Below are positions 39,601 to 48,126 of a DNA stretch of 64,000 bases, piece after piece. Position 1 is the first letter of the stretch; each line of letters starts with the position of its first letter. Source of the DNA: Mycobacterium sp. EPa45 (GTDB lineage: Bacteria > Actinomycetota > Actinomycetes > Mycobacteriales > Mycobacteriaceae); assembly GCF_001021385.1 (NCBI RefSeq), contig NZ_CP011773.1, positions 5,642,001 to 5,706,000 on the forward strand. Reading direction: 5' to 3'. The position numbers and the translations under genes were made by a program. The notes beneath the pieces were generated by a model that was not told the DNA's origin, did not search any database, and worked only from the letters and a program-made list of their open reading frames with translations.

Positions 39601-41928
39601 ATGGTGAGTTTCGGCAGCCAGCTGCTTAACGCGGCTGTCGCAGGCGCCGAATCATCGCCGGATGCGCTGCGTCACGTCGCTGAGCTGCCCGCCCGCCAGG
39701 CGCAGGTCGCGGACTGGCCTACCTGGGCCGATCCAGATGTACTCCGCGCGTTCCATGATCAGGGAGTCGCCCTCCCGTGGTCGCATCAGGTGCACGCCGC
39801 CGACCTCGCGCACTCTGGGCATCATGTCGTCATCAGCACCGGCACCGCATCGGGCAAGTCGCTGGCGTTCCAATTACCGATCATGGATGTGCTGGCGCGT
39901 GATCCGCGTGCAAGGGCGCTTTATCTGTCGCCCACCAAGGCGCTCGGCCACGACCAATTACGGACCGCCCATTCGTTGACCACCGCGGTGCCGGCGCTGG
40001 CCGACGTCGCACCGACGTCCTACGACGGCGACACCCCGGTCGAGGTACGCAGATTCGCCCGTGAACGATCCCGCTGGCTGTTCTCCAACCCCGACATGAT
40101 TCATCTCTCGTTGCTGCGCAACCACGCTCGCTGGGCGGTGTTCCTGCGCGGCTTGCGCTACATCGTGGTCGACGAATGCCATTACTACCGTGGCATTTTC
40201 GGTTCGAACGTGGCCATGGTGCTGCGCCGGCTGCTGCGGCTCTGCGAGCGTTACGCACCGGCGTCCGGACCGGGACCGACGGTCATCTTCGCCAGCGCGA
40301 CCACCGCGGCGCCCGGCGAGACGGCCGCAGAGCTGATCGGCCAGACCGTGACGGAGGTGACCGAGGACGGGTCACCGCACGGCGCGCGCACCGTGGCGCT
40401 GTGGGAGCCCGAGCTGCGCACCGATCTGCTGGGGGAAAACGGTGCGCCGGTGCGACGTTCGGCCGGTGCCGAAGCCGCTCGGATGATGGCCGATCTGGTT
40501 GCTGAAGGCGCGCGAACGTTGACTTTCGTCCGGTCCCGGCGCGGGGCGGAGCTGACGGCTCTGGGGGCCCGGACGCGGCTCGAGGACATTGCTCCGCAAC
40601 TCCTGGACACGGTGGCGTCGTATCGCGCCGGTTACCTCGCCGAGGATCGCCGGGAGTTGGAACGCGCCCTCTCCGAAGGAGATTTACGCGGGCTGGCCAC
40701 CACGAATGCCCTTGAGCTCGGTATTGACATCGCCGGGCTGGATGCGGTTCTGCTGGCGGGTTTTCCAGGCACGGTGGCATCGTTCTGGCAGCAGGCCGGC
40801 CGGTCCGGACGGCGCGGTCAGGGCGCACTGGTGGTCCTCGTCGCACGCGACGACCCGCTGGACACCTATCTTGTGCACCACCCGGAGGCGTTGCTGGACA
40901 AGCCGGTTGAGCGGGTCGTCATTGATCCGACGAACCCCTATGTCGTCGGCCCGCAACTGTTGTGCGCGGCAACGGAGATGCCGCTGGACGAGGCGGAGGT
41001 CAGGCGATGGGAGGCCGAACCGGTCGCCGCTGAATTGGTCGACGACGGGCTGTTGCGCCGCCGCGGCGGCAAGTACTTCCCCGCCGCCGGCCTGGATCCA
41101 CACCCGGCGGTGGACATCCGCGGCTCGGCAGGGGGCACGATCGCGATCGTCGAAGCGGGGACCGGCCGGATGCTGGGCAGCGCGGACGCCGGCCAGGCGC
41201 CGGCCACCGTTCATCCGGGTGCGGTGTATCTCCATCAGGGCGAGAGCTATCTCGTCGATTCGTTGAGTTTTTCCGACGGGGTGGCGTTCGTCCACGCCGA
41301 GGATCCCGGCTACACCACCTTCGCCCGGGAGATCACCGACATCGCAGTGACCGGGACCGGTGAGCGCGTGCACTACGACGCGGTGACGCTGGGTCTGGTT
41401 CCGGTGTCGGTGACGCACCGGGTGATCGGTTACCTGCGCCGCCGGTTGTCGGGGGAGGTCATCGATTTCGTCGAACTGGACATGCCCGAGCATTGCCTAC
41501 CGACCACCGCGGTGATGTACACCATCACGCCGGAAGCGTTGGCCGGCAGTGGAATCGAGCAGCTGCGCGTACCCGGGTCCTTGCATGCGGCCGAGCATGC
41601 TGCGATCGGGCTGCTGCCGCTGGTGGCCAGCTGCGATCGTGGAGACATCGGCGGCGTTTCCACCGCCATCGGCGCCGACGGCCTGCCAACGGTATTCGTC
41701 TACGACGGGCATCCGGGCGGCGCGGGTTTTGCCGAGCGCGGCTATCGTCTGGCCAGCACGTGGCTGGGCGCCACCGCAGCGGCCATCGAAGCATGCGAAT
41801 GTCCGCAGGGGTGCCCGTCGTGTGTGCAGTCACCCAAGTGCGGCAACGGAAATGACCCGTTGGACAAGTCCGGTGCGGTTGCGGTCCTCAAGCTCGTTCT
41901 CGCGCAGCTGGCTGCCGGCGGTGCCTGA
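39601..41928 (+). CDS. DEAD/DEAH-box helicase with DUF1998 zinc domain (MrfA/Hrq1-like, Rv3649 type)
   Basis: A 775-residue superfamily 2 helicase. It has the Q-like region PWSHQVHAADLAHSG, motif I STGTASGKSLAF, motif II VVDECHYY (DECH), motif III FASATTAAPGE, and motif VI QQAGRSGRRGQ. The C-terminal half is a DUF1998/MZB domain with four clustered cysteines in CECPQGCPSCVQSPKCG. MrfA-like helicases repair mitomycin-type cross-links, so a DNA-repair role is likely. It begins ATG 39601 after AAAGGG and is divergent from cspA; a hairpin follows the stop at 41931. Confidence 0.92.
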   Translation: MVSFGSQLLNAAVAGAESSPDALRHVAELPARQAQVADWPTWADPDVLRAFHDQGVALPWSHQVHAADLAHSGHHVVISTGTASGKSLAFQLPIMDVLARDPRARALYLSPTKALGHDQLRTAHSLTTAVPALADVAPTSYDGDTPVEVRRFARERSRWLFSNPDMIHLSLLRNHARWAVFLRGLRYIVVDECHYYRGIFGSNVAMVLRRLLRLCERYAPASGPGPTVIFASATTAAPGETAAELIGQTVTEVTEDGSPHGARTVALWEPELRTDLLGENGAPVRRSAGAEAARMMADLVAEGARTLTFVRSRRGAELTALGARTRLEDIAPQLLDTVASYRAGYLAEDRRELERALSEGDLRGLATTNALELGIDIAGLDAVLLAGFPGTVASFWQQAGRSGRRGQGALVVLVARDDPLDTYLVHHPEALLDKPVERVVIDPTNPYVVGPQLLCAATEMPLDEAEVRRWEAEPVAAELVDDGLLRRRGGKYFPAAGLDPHPAVDIRGSAGGTIAIVEAGTGRMLGSADAGQAPATVHPGAVYLHQGESYLVDSLSFSDGVAFVHAEDPGYTTFAREITDIAVTGTGERVHYDAVTLGLVPVSVTHRVIGYLRRRLSGEVIDFVELDMPEHCLPTTAVMYTITPEALAGSGIEQLRVPGSLHAAEHAAIGLLPLVASCDRGDIGGVSTAIGADGLPTVFVYDGHPGGAGFAERGYRLASTWLGATAAAIEACECPQGCPSCVQSPKCGNGNDPLDKSGAVAVLKLVLAQLAAGGA

Positions 41929-41930
41929 CC

Positions 41931-42236
41931 GGTGTGCCGACCGACCCCTCGAACGGTCGACACCTACGATGCAAGCACGCGCCACGTGCCGGCTCCTTAC
42001 CCCACACCGCTGGAGGCGTTGCGACAGCCTGACATGACTGTCTGCGCGAACGGTCGGACAACACAATCCGTTCGCAATCCCAATGGTCGGGTAGGCGAAA
42101 AATACCGAACCACCCTTGCGCCCGCAAGAGAATCGACATCGTGGCGGTTTGCCGGACCAAGTCCTTGGTTTTCACCTGGCGATTCCGCCCGCTTGATCCC
42201 AAGGCGGCCCCAAGGTGGCCTCGTTAAACTGCGACC
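41931..42236. other. Gene-free region with a terminator-like hairpin after the helicase gene
   Basis: The first 34 bases form a hairpin: GGTGT/ACACC and CGACCG/CGGTCG with a 2-nt bulge (41931-41964), likely an intrinsic terminator without a T-run. A small inverted repeat CTTGCG-CC-CGCAAG lies near 42117. No credible reading frame is seen on either strand. The last 12 bases carry the promoter of the next gene. In M. tuberculosis a PE gene (Rv3650) lies in this interval. Confidence 0.55.
42225..42230 (+). promoter_or_regulatory. -10 box for the leaderless Rv3651-type gene
   Basis: TAAACT ends six bases before the ATG at 42237, giving a predicted transcription start on the start codon itself. 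Confidence 0.5.
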
Positions 42237-43262
42237 ATGACCCCCGATTGGCTGCTGGTGGAGACACTCGGCACCGAACCGGTGGTGGTCGCGCAGGGCC
42301 GTCAGATGAAGAACCTGGTGCCTCTTGCCATCTACCTGCGACGCAACCCGCATCTGGCTGCGATCCAGACCGCCATCGCCGAGACCGTGGCGACCGGCAA
42401 CAGCCTGGCGAGCATCACCCCGAAGAGCGATCGTGTGATCCGCACCGAACCGGTCCAGATGTCCGACGGCCGGATGCACGGTGTGCACGTATGGATAGGA
42501 CCGGCCGGCGCCGAACCGCCCGAACGGCCGATACCCGGACCGTTGAAATGGGATATGACCCTCGGGATTGCGACCGACACCGTCGAATCACTGGTCAACG
42601 CCGGGATGGATCCCACCAAGGAGCCCACCCACGGCCGGGCATTCGCCGAGGACCTGCCGTCCCGCAGCTTCAACCGGGACGAGGCCAAGGTCCTGGCGCT
42701 GGCCATCGATGCCGCACCCGGCCGGACCTATTGCACGACATGGACTTTCACCGACAGTAACGGCGAGACCATCCGGGCCGGGTTCGTGGCGCGCACCGCC
42801 TCCGAGATGGCCGAGGATGCCACCGAACATCTGATCGCCCGCGCGATGAACCTGCGCTGCGACCTCGACGAGGGCACGCTGCCGCCCGACCATCTGGCGC
42901 AACGCATTCTCGACGGCCTGTCGCAGCCCGGCGTTCACCGCGCCCTCGTCGACCTCGGCACCTGGAAGCTACTGAAGTGGCTCGACGATCCATGCCCGCA
43001 CTACGACTGGCGCCAAAGCGTCCAGTTCCACCCCGACGACCGCGACGAGCTGATCCCGATGGCGGACGAGTTTCGCACCGGCAGCACGAGCCGGGTGTTG
43101 CGGCTGCCCGGAGTCGATGGCGGCTGGGTCCCGATGCACGTGACGGTCAACCGGGTCGAAGTCGACAAGAACATCTTCGCCGGGTTGATCACCCTGCGCC
43201 TGCCCACCGCGGCTGAACTCGCCGCCGCCCGACTGACCGTCAAGGGCACCTCGACCGCCTAG
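42237..43262 (+). CDS. Triple sensor-domain protein (PAS/GAF-like), Rv3651 type
   Basis: A 341-residue cytoplasmic protein starting MTPDWLLVETLGTEPVVVAQG. It matches Rv3651, whose crystal structure shows three PAS/GAF-like sensor modules. Visible landmarks are WDMTLGIATDTVESLVNAG between modules one and two, the TYCTTWTFTDSNGETIRAGF strands, and a C-terminal PMHVTVNRVEVDKNIFAGLI. No output domain (kinase, HTH, cyclase) is attached. Its ligand and partner are unknown. Its stop overlaps the opposing TadE-like gene by 4 bp, so it lies tail-to-tail with the pilus operon. Confidence 0.85.
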   Translation: MTPDWLLVETLGTEPVVVAQGRQMKNLVPLAIYLRRNPHLAAIQTAIAETVATGNSLASITPKSDRVIRTEPVQMSDGRMHGVHVWIGPAGAEPPERPIPGPLKWDMTLGIATDTVESLVNAGMDPTKEPTHGRAFAEDLPSRSFNRDEAKVLALAIDAAPGRTYCTTWTFTDSNGETIRAGFVARTASEMAEDATEHLIARAMNLRCDLDEGTLPPDHLAQRILDGLSQPGVHRALVDLGTWKLLKWLDDPCPHYDWRQSVQFHPDDRDELIPMADEFRTGSTSRVLRLPGVDGGWVPMHVTVNRVEVDKNIFAGLITLRLPTAAELAAARLTVKGTSTA

Positions 43263-43573
43263 TGTGCGTCGACCGGACCCGCCCGCGCCGCAGAGTGGGC
43301 CCGGCCGCCCAACAGCCGGCCGGTCGCGACGTCGACTCGGACGACGATGTCGAGCCCGTCGACATCGCACCCGCTCAGCGCCGCGCCCATGGCGCGGCTC
43401 ACCTCGGCCGCTTGCCCGCATGCGGACCCGACTCCGCTGGGCAGCCACATGGCCGCGGCCAGCGCGGCCATGTCGGCACCGGCCTGCGCCCGATGCCGCG
43501 CGATCACAGCACTGCCGATCTGAACACCGGCGAGGGTGATGGCCACGAGCGTGGCGATCAGCAGCGCCGCCAA
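43259..43573 (-). CDS. TadE-like pseudopilin-type protein, Rv3654c family (start unresolved)
   Basis: The last gene of the Tad locus. One N-terminal membrane helix (LAALLIATLVAITLAGVQIG) is followed by a small Cys-containing extracytoplasmic domain (RHRAQAGADMAALAAAMWLP). The family usually begins further upstream, and here the same frame reads DEHGVATVLAALL above the TTG at 43573, a prepilin-like G-V-A-T-V signature. That segment has no in-frame ATG, GTG or TTG close by; a CTG at 43604-43606, 8 bp upstream of the previous gene's stop, is the only near candidate. The coordinates given use the TTG and may cut about 10 residues. Confidence 0.7.
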   Translation of the reverse strand: MAALLIATLVAITLAGVQIGSAVIARHRAQAGADMAALAAAMWLPSGVGSACGQAAEVSRAMGAALSGCDVDGLDIVVRVDVATGRLLGGRAHSAARAGPVDAH

Positions 43574-43595
43574 TACGGTCGCGACACCGTGCTCA

Positions 43596-43925
43596 TCATG
43601 CGCCAGGCTCGGTGGCCGCGACTGCCTCGGCGGTGATGACGAGGCCGGGCAGCAACCGGGACCGGCCGCTGACCGTTGCGACGATGAAGGGGCCGTCGCG
43701 ACGCAACTGCAACGCCGCGCCCGCGGGCCCGACCCCGCGTGCCGCAACGCTCGCGGCCGCCTCGTCACCGCGCGCCGCCAACCGCGCCGCCTCACGGGCC
43801 GCGTCGATGCAGCGCACCTGCATCGCGACCGCGGTGAGGCCGCTGGCGCACAGGACCAACACCACAACCAGCGCGGCGATCGCCAGGGCTGCCTCGACCG
43901 TGGCGAAACCGCCGTCACGCGTTAG
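43596..43925 (-). CDS. tadE: TadE-like pilus-associated protein, Rv3655c family (no canonical start found)
   Basis: About 110 residues: a prepilin-type N-terminus (RDGGFATVEAALAIAALVVV, with Gly before Phe and Glu at +5), one membrane helix, and an extracytoplasmic part with QVRCIDAAREAARLAARGD typical of TadE. The frame is open, but between the flp stop and the conserved Gly there is no ATG, GTG or TTG in frame: the codons are CTA-ACG-CGT-GAC. A GTG at 43918 is in the wrong frame. The real start may be non-canonical, or translation may reach this frame from flp. The left coordinate is firm, the right one is not. Confidence 0.65.
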   Translation of the reverse strand, partial: LTRDGGFATVEAALAIAALVVVLVLCASGLTAVAMQVRCIDAAREAARLAARGDEAAASVAARGVGPAGAALQLRRDGPFIVATVSGRSRLLPGLVITAEAVAATEPGA

Positions 43926-44125
43926 ACCTTCGTGTTGAGCGCGCGGTTGATGATGTTGGTCAACGCGCCGACGATCGAGTCGCCGGTGACCACGCTGTAC
44001 AGAATCGCGCCGAACGCCGCGGCGGCGATCGTCCCGATAGCGTATTCGACCGTAGACATCCCAGTATCGTCGACCGCCACCACCAGCATTCGAGCTTTTA
44101 TCTGCTGAAACATATTGTTGCCCAA
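43922..44125 (-). CDS. flp: Flp-type pilin (DUF4244), Rv3656c type
   Basis: A 67-residue pilin precursor. The processing region is DDTGMSTVEYAIGTIAAAAF (Gly, then hydrophobic residue, with Glu-Tyr at +5/+6, the Flp signature) followed by one hydrophobic helix and a short C-terminus. Cleavage by a TadV-type prepilin peptidase after Gly is expected. The TTG at 44125 is chosen over ATG 44113 because AAGGAG (44140-44135) is well placed for it and too far from the ATG. It is the major pilin candidate of the operon. Confidence 0.88.
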   Translation of the reverse strand: MGNNMFQQIKARMLVVAVDDTGMSTVEYAIGTIAAAAFGAILYSVVTGDSIVGALTNIINRALNTKV

Positions 44126-44139
44126 TTACTTTCTCTCCT

Positions 44140-44709
44140 TTACAGGATTCCCGATGTGAACACATCACCGGCCAGCCCGGCCACCACCGGCACGATGCCC
44201 AGGCAGACGAATGCAGGCAGGAAGCACAACCCCAGCGGTCCGGCGATCAACACCGAGGCGCGCTCGGCGGCCGCCGCCGCGGCGTGACCGGCGTCCTGCC
44301 GCGACTGTTCGGCGAGCTCGGCGACGCCCTGCGCCAGAGCACTTCCCGACGATGCCGACCGGCGCGCCAGCCTGGCCAGCGCATCACTGTGCTCGCCGGG
44401 TTGCGGGGACCAGGCGGTGTCGGGGTCGGCGCCCAGTGCCAACAGGTCCGCAGCTCGCCGCAATACCGCGGCGAGGCGATCCGGCGCCGAGGACGCCGTT
44501 GCGGCCGCCGCGGCCGACACCGACATCCCGCCCGACAGGCACACTGCGAACACGTCGAGCGCCGACGCGGTGGCGAGCGGGTCGATCTGGGCCGCAGCAC
44601 GACGGACCGGAACCGACCGCGTCGGGCCCAGCCCCATCCTGCGGCGAACCGCGTGCGGTCCGGGCGCGAGAAATATTGCAGCGCAGAGCAAACCAGCGGC
44701 AACACTCAT
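44140..44709 (-). CDS. tadC: TadC-like inner-membrane pilus assembly protein, Rv3657c type
   Basis: A 189-residue type II secretion F-domain protein with two or three membrane helices (residues 3-14, and the C-terminal LIAGPLGLCFLPAFVCLGIV). The central helical part has LDVFAVCLSGGMSVSAAAAAT and ALAQGVAELAEQSRQDAG, typical of GspF/TadC. It is shorter than TadC of other bacteria (about 290). ATG 44709 overlaps the tadB stop (ATGA), so translation is coupled. With TadB it should form the membrane platform of the pilus machine. Confidence 0.85.
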   Translation of the reverse strand: MSVAAGLLCAAIFLAPGPHAVRRRMGLGPTRSVPVRRAAAQIDPLATASALDVFAVCLSGGMSVSAAAAATASSAPDRLAAVLRRAADLLALGADPDTAWSPQPGEHSDALARLARRSASSGSALAQGVAELAEQSRQDAGHAAAAAAERASVLIAGPLGLCFLPAFVCLGIVPVVAGLAGDVFTSGIL

Positions 44710-45485
44710 GTCAGCAGCCGATCGGTGATGCGTTCGGCCCACATCAGTCCGGCGCAGACCAACACCGTACCGGTCACGAGTAACCAACCGCCCGCACCGC
44801 CGCCGAGGAGGAATCCGACGGGATGCGCACCGATCATCTCGCCGAGCAGCACTCCCAACAGCGGCAGACCCGCCAGGATCACCGCGGTGGCGCGTGCACC
44901 GGCCAGACCGGCCTCGACCCGGGCGGTGAAGCGTTGCCGCTCGACGATGTCGCGGTGGGCGGTCCGGATCAGCGATGCCATCGGCAGTCCGTGATCGGCT
45001 GCCAGCTGCCAGCACACCGCAAGTCGTTCCCACTGTGCGGGAACCGATGTCGAGCTCGCCAGCACTCGCAGCCCGGTTCCGACGTCGGCGCCCAACCCGG
45101 CCCGCGCCGCGACCGCGCGCAACGCGGCGCCGATCGCACCGGCCGATTCAGTGGCGGCAATGCTGAAGGCACGCACCGGATGCGCGCCAACGCGCAGCTC
45201 CCCGGCAAGGGTCTCCAGCGCGGCCGCCAACGTCGCACCGGCATGATCGCGATCGCGGGCCCGAACGCGACGCCGTCGCCGGGCGATGAGCGTGACACCG
45301 AGGGCCGTAGAAGCCAGCAGGACCGTCGGCGGCAGCGCAATAGCGATAACCGCGAGGCACAACACCATCGCGGGCATCCGCATCTTGACGCGCGCCGGTG
45401 CCATCCCCAGCCGCGCTCGCGGTGGTGGTGGTGCGAGAAGTATCGCAACGCCTAATAGGCCTGCCGCGTAGGGCATCCCGGTCAC
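44706..45485 (-). CDS. tadB: TadB-like inner-membrane pilus assembly protein, Rv3658c type
   Basis: A 259-residue F-domain protein: N-terminal helices (MPYAAGLLGVAILLAPPP; VLCLAVIAIALPPTVLLAS), a cytoplasmic helical segment (ALETLAGELRVGAHPVRAFS) and two C-terminal helices (AVILAGLPLLGVLLGEMIG; GGWLLVTGTVLVCAGLMW). The GTG at 45485 overlaps the tadA stop (GTGA); ATG 45476 is an alternative three codons in. The long open frame continuing upstream inside tadA is not part of the gene. It partners TadC and the ATPase. Confidence 0.87.
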   Translation of the reverse strand: MTGMPYAAGLLGVAILLAPPPPRARLGMAPARVKMRMPAMVLCLAVIAIALPPTVLLASTALGVTLIARRRRRVRARDRDHAGATLAAALETLAGELRVGAHPVRAFSIAATESAGAIGAALRAVAARAGLGADVGTGLRVLASSTSVPAQWERLAVCWQLAADHGLPMASLIRTAHRDIVERQRFTARVEAGLAGARATAVILAGLPLLGVLLGEMIGAHPVGFLLGGGAGGWLLVTGTVLVCAGLMWAERITDRLLT

Positions 45486-46648
45486 AACCGGCGCCGCTCG
45501 TCGATCAACGTCTGCAGTCGCTGCTGTCCGTCCTGCCAACCGCGGTCGGCATGCCACGCCGTCACCGCACACACGCCGCCGCCGTCCGCGCGGCGCAACA
45601 CCGCGATCTCGCTGAGCCGGCGCGTCCCATCGCGCCGGCGGCTCACGTGCACCACCGCCTGCACGGCCGCGGCGAGCTGACTGTGCAATGCCGCGCGATC
45701 CAAACCGCCGAGCGCGGCAAGCGCCTCCAGCCGAGCCGGCACCTCGGCGGGGCTGTTGGCGTGCACCGTCCCGGCACCTCCGTCGTGGCCGGTGTTCAGC
45801 GCCGTCAGTAGGTCGACGACCTCGGCGCCGCGAACCTCCCCGACGACGATCCGGTCGGGCCGCATCCGCAGGGCCTGACGGACCAGCTGCCGCATGGTGA
45901 CCTCGCCGGCGCCTTCCACGTTGGCGGCGCGCGCGACCAGCCGAACGAGGTGCGGGTGGCGTGGTGCGAGTTCGGGGGCGTCCTCCACGCACACGATCCG
46001 CTCGCCGCCGTCCACCGCGCCCAGCGCGGCAGCCAGCAAGGTTGTCTTGCCTGCGCCGGTACCACCAGAGACGAGGAAGGCCAGCCGGGCCTCGATGATC
46101 CCGGCGAGCAGCGCCGCCGCCTCCGGCGCGATGGCCCCCGCGGTGATCAACGCCGCGAGATCCTGGGTGGCCGGCCGCAATACCCGCAGCGAGAGGCAGG
46201 TTCCGGCGGCGGCGACCGGAGGCAGCACCGCGTGCAGGCGTACCGAGAACTCGCCGGTGCCCAGCCCGGTGAGCTGCCCGTCCACCCACGGCTGGGCGTC
46301 GTCGAGCCGTCGTCCCGCGGCAACCGCGAGCCGTTGCGCCAGTCGGCGGACCGCGGCTTCGTCGGCGAACCGAACTGTCGTGGGCCGCAGGCCGGTGCCG
46401 TCATCGACCCACACCGCATCCGGTGCGGTGACCAGAACGTCGGTCGTGCCCGGCGCCCGCAGCAACGGCTCCAGCGGCCCGGCGCCGGTGAGTTCGGTTT
46501 GCAGGACATGCAGGTTCGTCAGGACCTCGGTGTCGCCGAGCACTCCCCCCGATTCGGCTCGTATCGCGGCCGCCACCGCCGTCGGCCGCAAAGACGAAGA
46601 CTCGGCCGCCAGCCGCTCGCGGACCCGTTCGACCAACGAGGCGTTCAT
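45482..46648 (-). CDS. tadA: Pilus assembly ATPase TadA/CpaF type, Rv3659c
   Basis: A 388-residue secretion ATPase that drives Flp pilus assembly. It has Walker [15 protein letters not shown], the Asp box [12 protein letters not shown], Walker B region [20 protein letters not shown] and the His box [14 protein letters not shown]. The N-terminal domain contains [16 protein letters not shown]. No membrane helices, as expected for a hexameric cytoplasmic motor. ATG 46648 overlaps the ssd stop (ATGA), and the 3' end overlaps tadB. Confidence 0.95.
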   Translation of the reverse strand: MNASLVERVRERLAAESSSLRPTAVAAAIRAESGGVLGDTEVLTNLHVLQTELTGAGPLEPLLRAPGTTDVLVTAPDAVWVDDGTGLRPTTVRFADEAAVRRLAQRLAVAAGRRLDDAQPWVDGQLTGLGTGEFSVRLHAVLPPVAAAGTCLSLRVLRPATQDLAALITAGAIAPEAAALLAGIIEARLAFLVSGGTGAGKTTLLAAALGAVDGGERIVCVEDAPELAPRHPHLVRLVARAANVEGAGEVTMRQLVRQALRMRPDRIVVGEVRGAEVVDLLTALNTGHDGGAGTVHANSPAEVPARLEALAALGGLDRAALHSQLAAAVQAVVHVSRRRDGTRRLSEIAVLRRADGGGVCAVTAWHADRGWQDGQQRLQTLIDERRRL

Positions 46649-47745
46649 GCGGCGCGCACCTGCCCTCCGGCCGGCAACATCGACAGCACCGCACGGGCAG
46701 CCGTACCGAGCGGAGAACGCCGCCGCACCCGCAGCCCGCCGTGCTCCACACGTTCCGCCAACATCGGCTCGGGGCGCATCGCCGCCAGAAGCGGCAGGTC
46801 CGCGACCGTGGCGGCCTCGGCAGCACGCAGCCCCCCGGGGGCCGGCCCCCGCACCACCAGTCCAACGTTGGGGTTGACCCCGCGCAGCACCGGAGCCAGC
46901 GCGGAGGTAGCGGCGACGGCCCGGACGTCGCAGGCGGTGATCACCACCACCAGGTCGGCCACCTCGAGTGTGCGGACCGCCGCCCCAGTCATTCGCCGCG
47001 GCAGATCGCAGATCACCAGAATTCCGCCGCGTCGGCCCGCGTCGACGACGGCCTCGACCGCGCCGGGTTCGATCTCATGGCTGTGCCGGGCACCGGAGAG
47101 CACGCTGACACCGTGGTGACTCGGCAGCGCATCACGCACTGCCGACCAGGCCAGCCGCCCACCCTGCAGGCTCAGGTCGGGCCACCGCAGGCCCGGCACC
47201 GACTCGGTACCCAGCAGGAGGTCGATCCCACCGCTCCACGGATCAAGGTCGACCAGCAGCGACGACGCCGCGAGCTGAGCCACTGCAGCCGCGAACGTCG
47301 AGGCGCCCGCACCCCCACGTCCCCCGATCACGGCGACCACCCGCCCGGGGCGGGTCCCCTCGCGGCTTGCCTCGGCGGCATCGGAGAGATAGCCGACCAG
47401 CTCTGCGTCTTGCATTGGAAGCGCACAAACCTGCTGAGCGCCAACGGCCATCGCCGAGGCCCAGACCGGCCCCTGTGGTTCGGTCGGGCAGATGAGGATG
47501 ACCCCGTCGCGCCTGGGCAAGCCGTCTCGCTGACAGCTCCGCGCCGCTTCCTCGTCGAGCACGATCGCAACGGCTGCCGACCATGTCTTGCGCGTCAACG
47601 GCGTAGACACCGACACCGGACGCAGCCCGACGGCAGCGACGACTCGCTCGGCCTGCTCACGTAATTCGGGATCACCGGCGAGGATGAGGACGACACCCGG
47701 ACTGCTGCTCACCACCCCACCGTCGGGCGCGCGGCTGACGAACAC
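46645..47745 (-). CDS. ssd: Septum-site-determining-like P-loop protein Ssd (TadZ/CpaE-like), Rv3660c
   Basis: A 366-residue MinD/ParA-like protein with an N-terminal receiver-like domain and a C-terminal P-loop domain. The deviant Walker A is VIGGRGGAGASTFAAAVAQ (the final Lys-Thr of GKT is replaced by Ala-Ser), followed by LLVDLDPWSGGIDLLLG. TadZ/CpaE proteins place pilus machines at the pole; the M. tuberculosis homologue has also been linked to septum regulation. The weakened P-loop suggests little ATPase activity. GTG 47745 is the farthest start; GTG codons at residues 11 and 12 are alternatives. It is the first gene of the pilus operon. Confidence 0.87.
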   Translation of the reverse strand: MFVSRAPDGGVVSSSPGVVLILAGDPELREQAERVVAAVGLRPVSVSTPLTRKTWSAAVAIVLDEEAARSCQRDGLPRRDGVILICPTEPQGPVWASAMAVGAQQVCALPMQDAELVGYLSDAAEASREGTRPGRVVAVIGGRGGAGASTFAAAVAQLAASSLLVDLDPWSGGIDLLLGTESVPGLRWPDLSLQGGRLAWSAVRDALPSHHGVSVLSGARHSHEIEPGAVEAVVDAGRRGGILVICDLPRRMTGAAVRTLEVADLVVVITACDVRAVAATSALAPVLRGVNPNVGLVVRGPAPGGLRAAEAATVADLPLLAAMRPEPMLAERVEHGGLRVRRRSPLGTAARAVLSMLPAGGQVRAA

Positions 47746-47820
47746 CAGTCAGCCCGACCCGAATTGTGGATGAACGCCGATCTGGGGAGTAATCCTCGAC
47801 ACGAAGACGGCACACAAGTA

Positions 47821-47852
47821 ATCCCGGCAACGTTTGTGGAGTTTGCCGGGAT
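47821..47852. repeat. 10-bp inverted repeat in the ssd-tad leader
   Basis: ATCCCGGCAA and TTGCCGGGAT are perfect complements separated by 12 bases. It lies between the end of the 6C RNA and the ssd start, so it would fold in any read-through transcript entering the pilus operon. It has no T-tract in either direction. Role unknown. Confidence 0.6.
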
Positions 47853-47867
47853 CGCCAGAAATTCTTT

Positions 47868-47950
47868 GTCGGAAAAAGGGACGACCCCCGCCAGGGGGGG
47901 AGGAGGCGGAGGTCGTCGTGTATCAGCCCCGGGGGGTCGGGCTGATGCAC
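47868..47950 (-). ncRNA. 6C RNA (C-rich-loop small RNA)
   Basis: On the minus strand there are two successive hairpins. The first pairs ATCAGCCC with GGGCTGAT (47946-47922) around a loop containing six C. The second pairs ACGACCTCCGCC with GGCGGGGGTCGT (47916-47881, one G-T pair) around a loop with seven C, and is followed by CCCTTTTTCC, an intrinsic terminator. Two stem-loops each with at least six C in the loop define the actinobacterial 6C RNA, which I recall in the same interval (Rv3660c-Rv3661) in M. tuberculosis. Its C-rich loops act on G-rich ribosome-binding sites. Confidence 0.85.
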
Positions 47951-48114
47951 ACCCGGCATAAGCCGAGTAATACTCACTATACACACGACAATGTGCAGTC
48001 GCGCAAGTGTTGCTACCACTTCGAAACCATGTATTCGCTGTGAAATTGCAGGGTGCGACACGTGGCTTGGCCTGCCACTTTGTGTTCGCCCTCCAACCCG
48101 TCCCCTGCCGCACC

Positions 48115-48120
48115 TATCCT
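48115..48120 (+). promoter_or_regulatory. -10 box for the leaderless HAD phosphatase gene
   Basis: TATCCT ends six bases before the GTG at 48127, the expected spacing for a leaderless start. Confidence 0.45.
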
Positions 48121-48126
48121 GGGTGC

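Noticed and set aside
41929..42236. Possible PE-family gene as in M. tuberculosis Rv3650
   Set aside because: No PE motif or continuous frame is present in any of the six readings.
45486..46289. Upstream extension of tadB
   Set aside because: It runs through tadA; the GTG at 45485 overlapping the tadA stop gives the normal length.
47870..47950. Plus-strand terminator for ssd-side transcription
   Set aside because: The T-run is only on the minus strand, and both loops are C-rich only on the minus strand, which fits 6C RNA.
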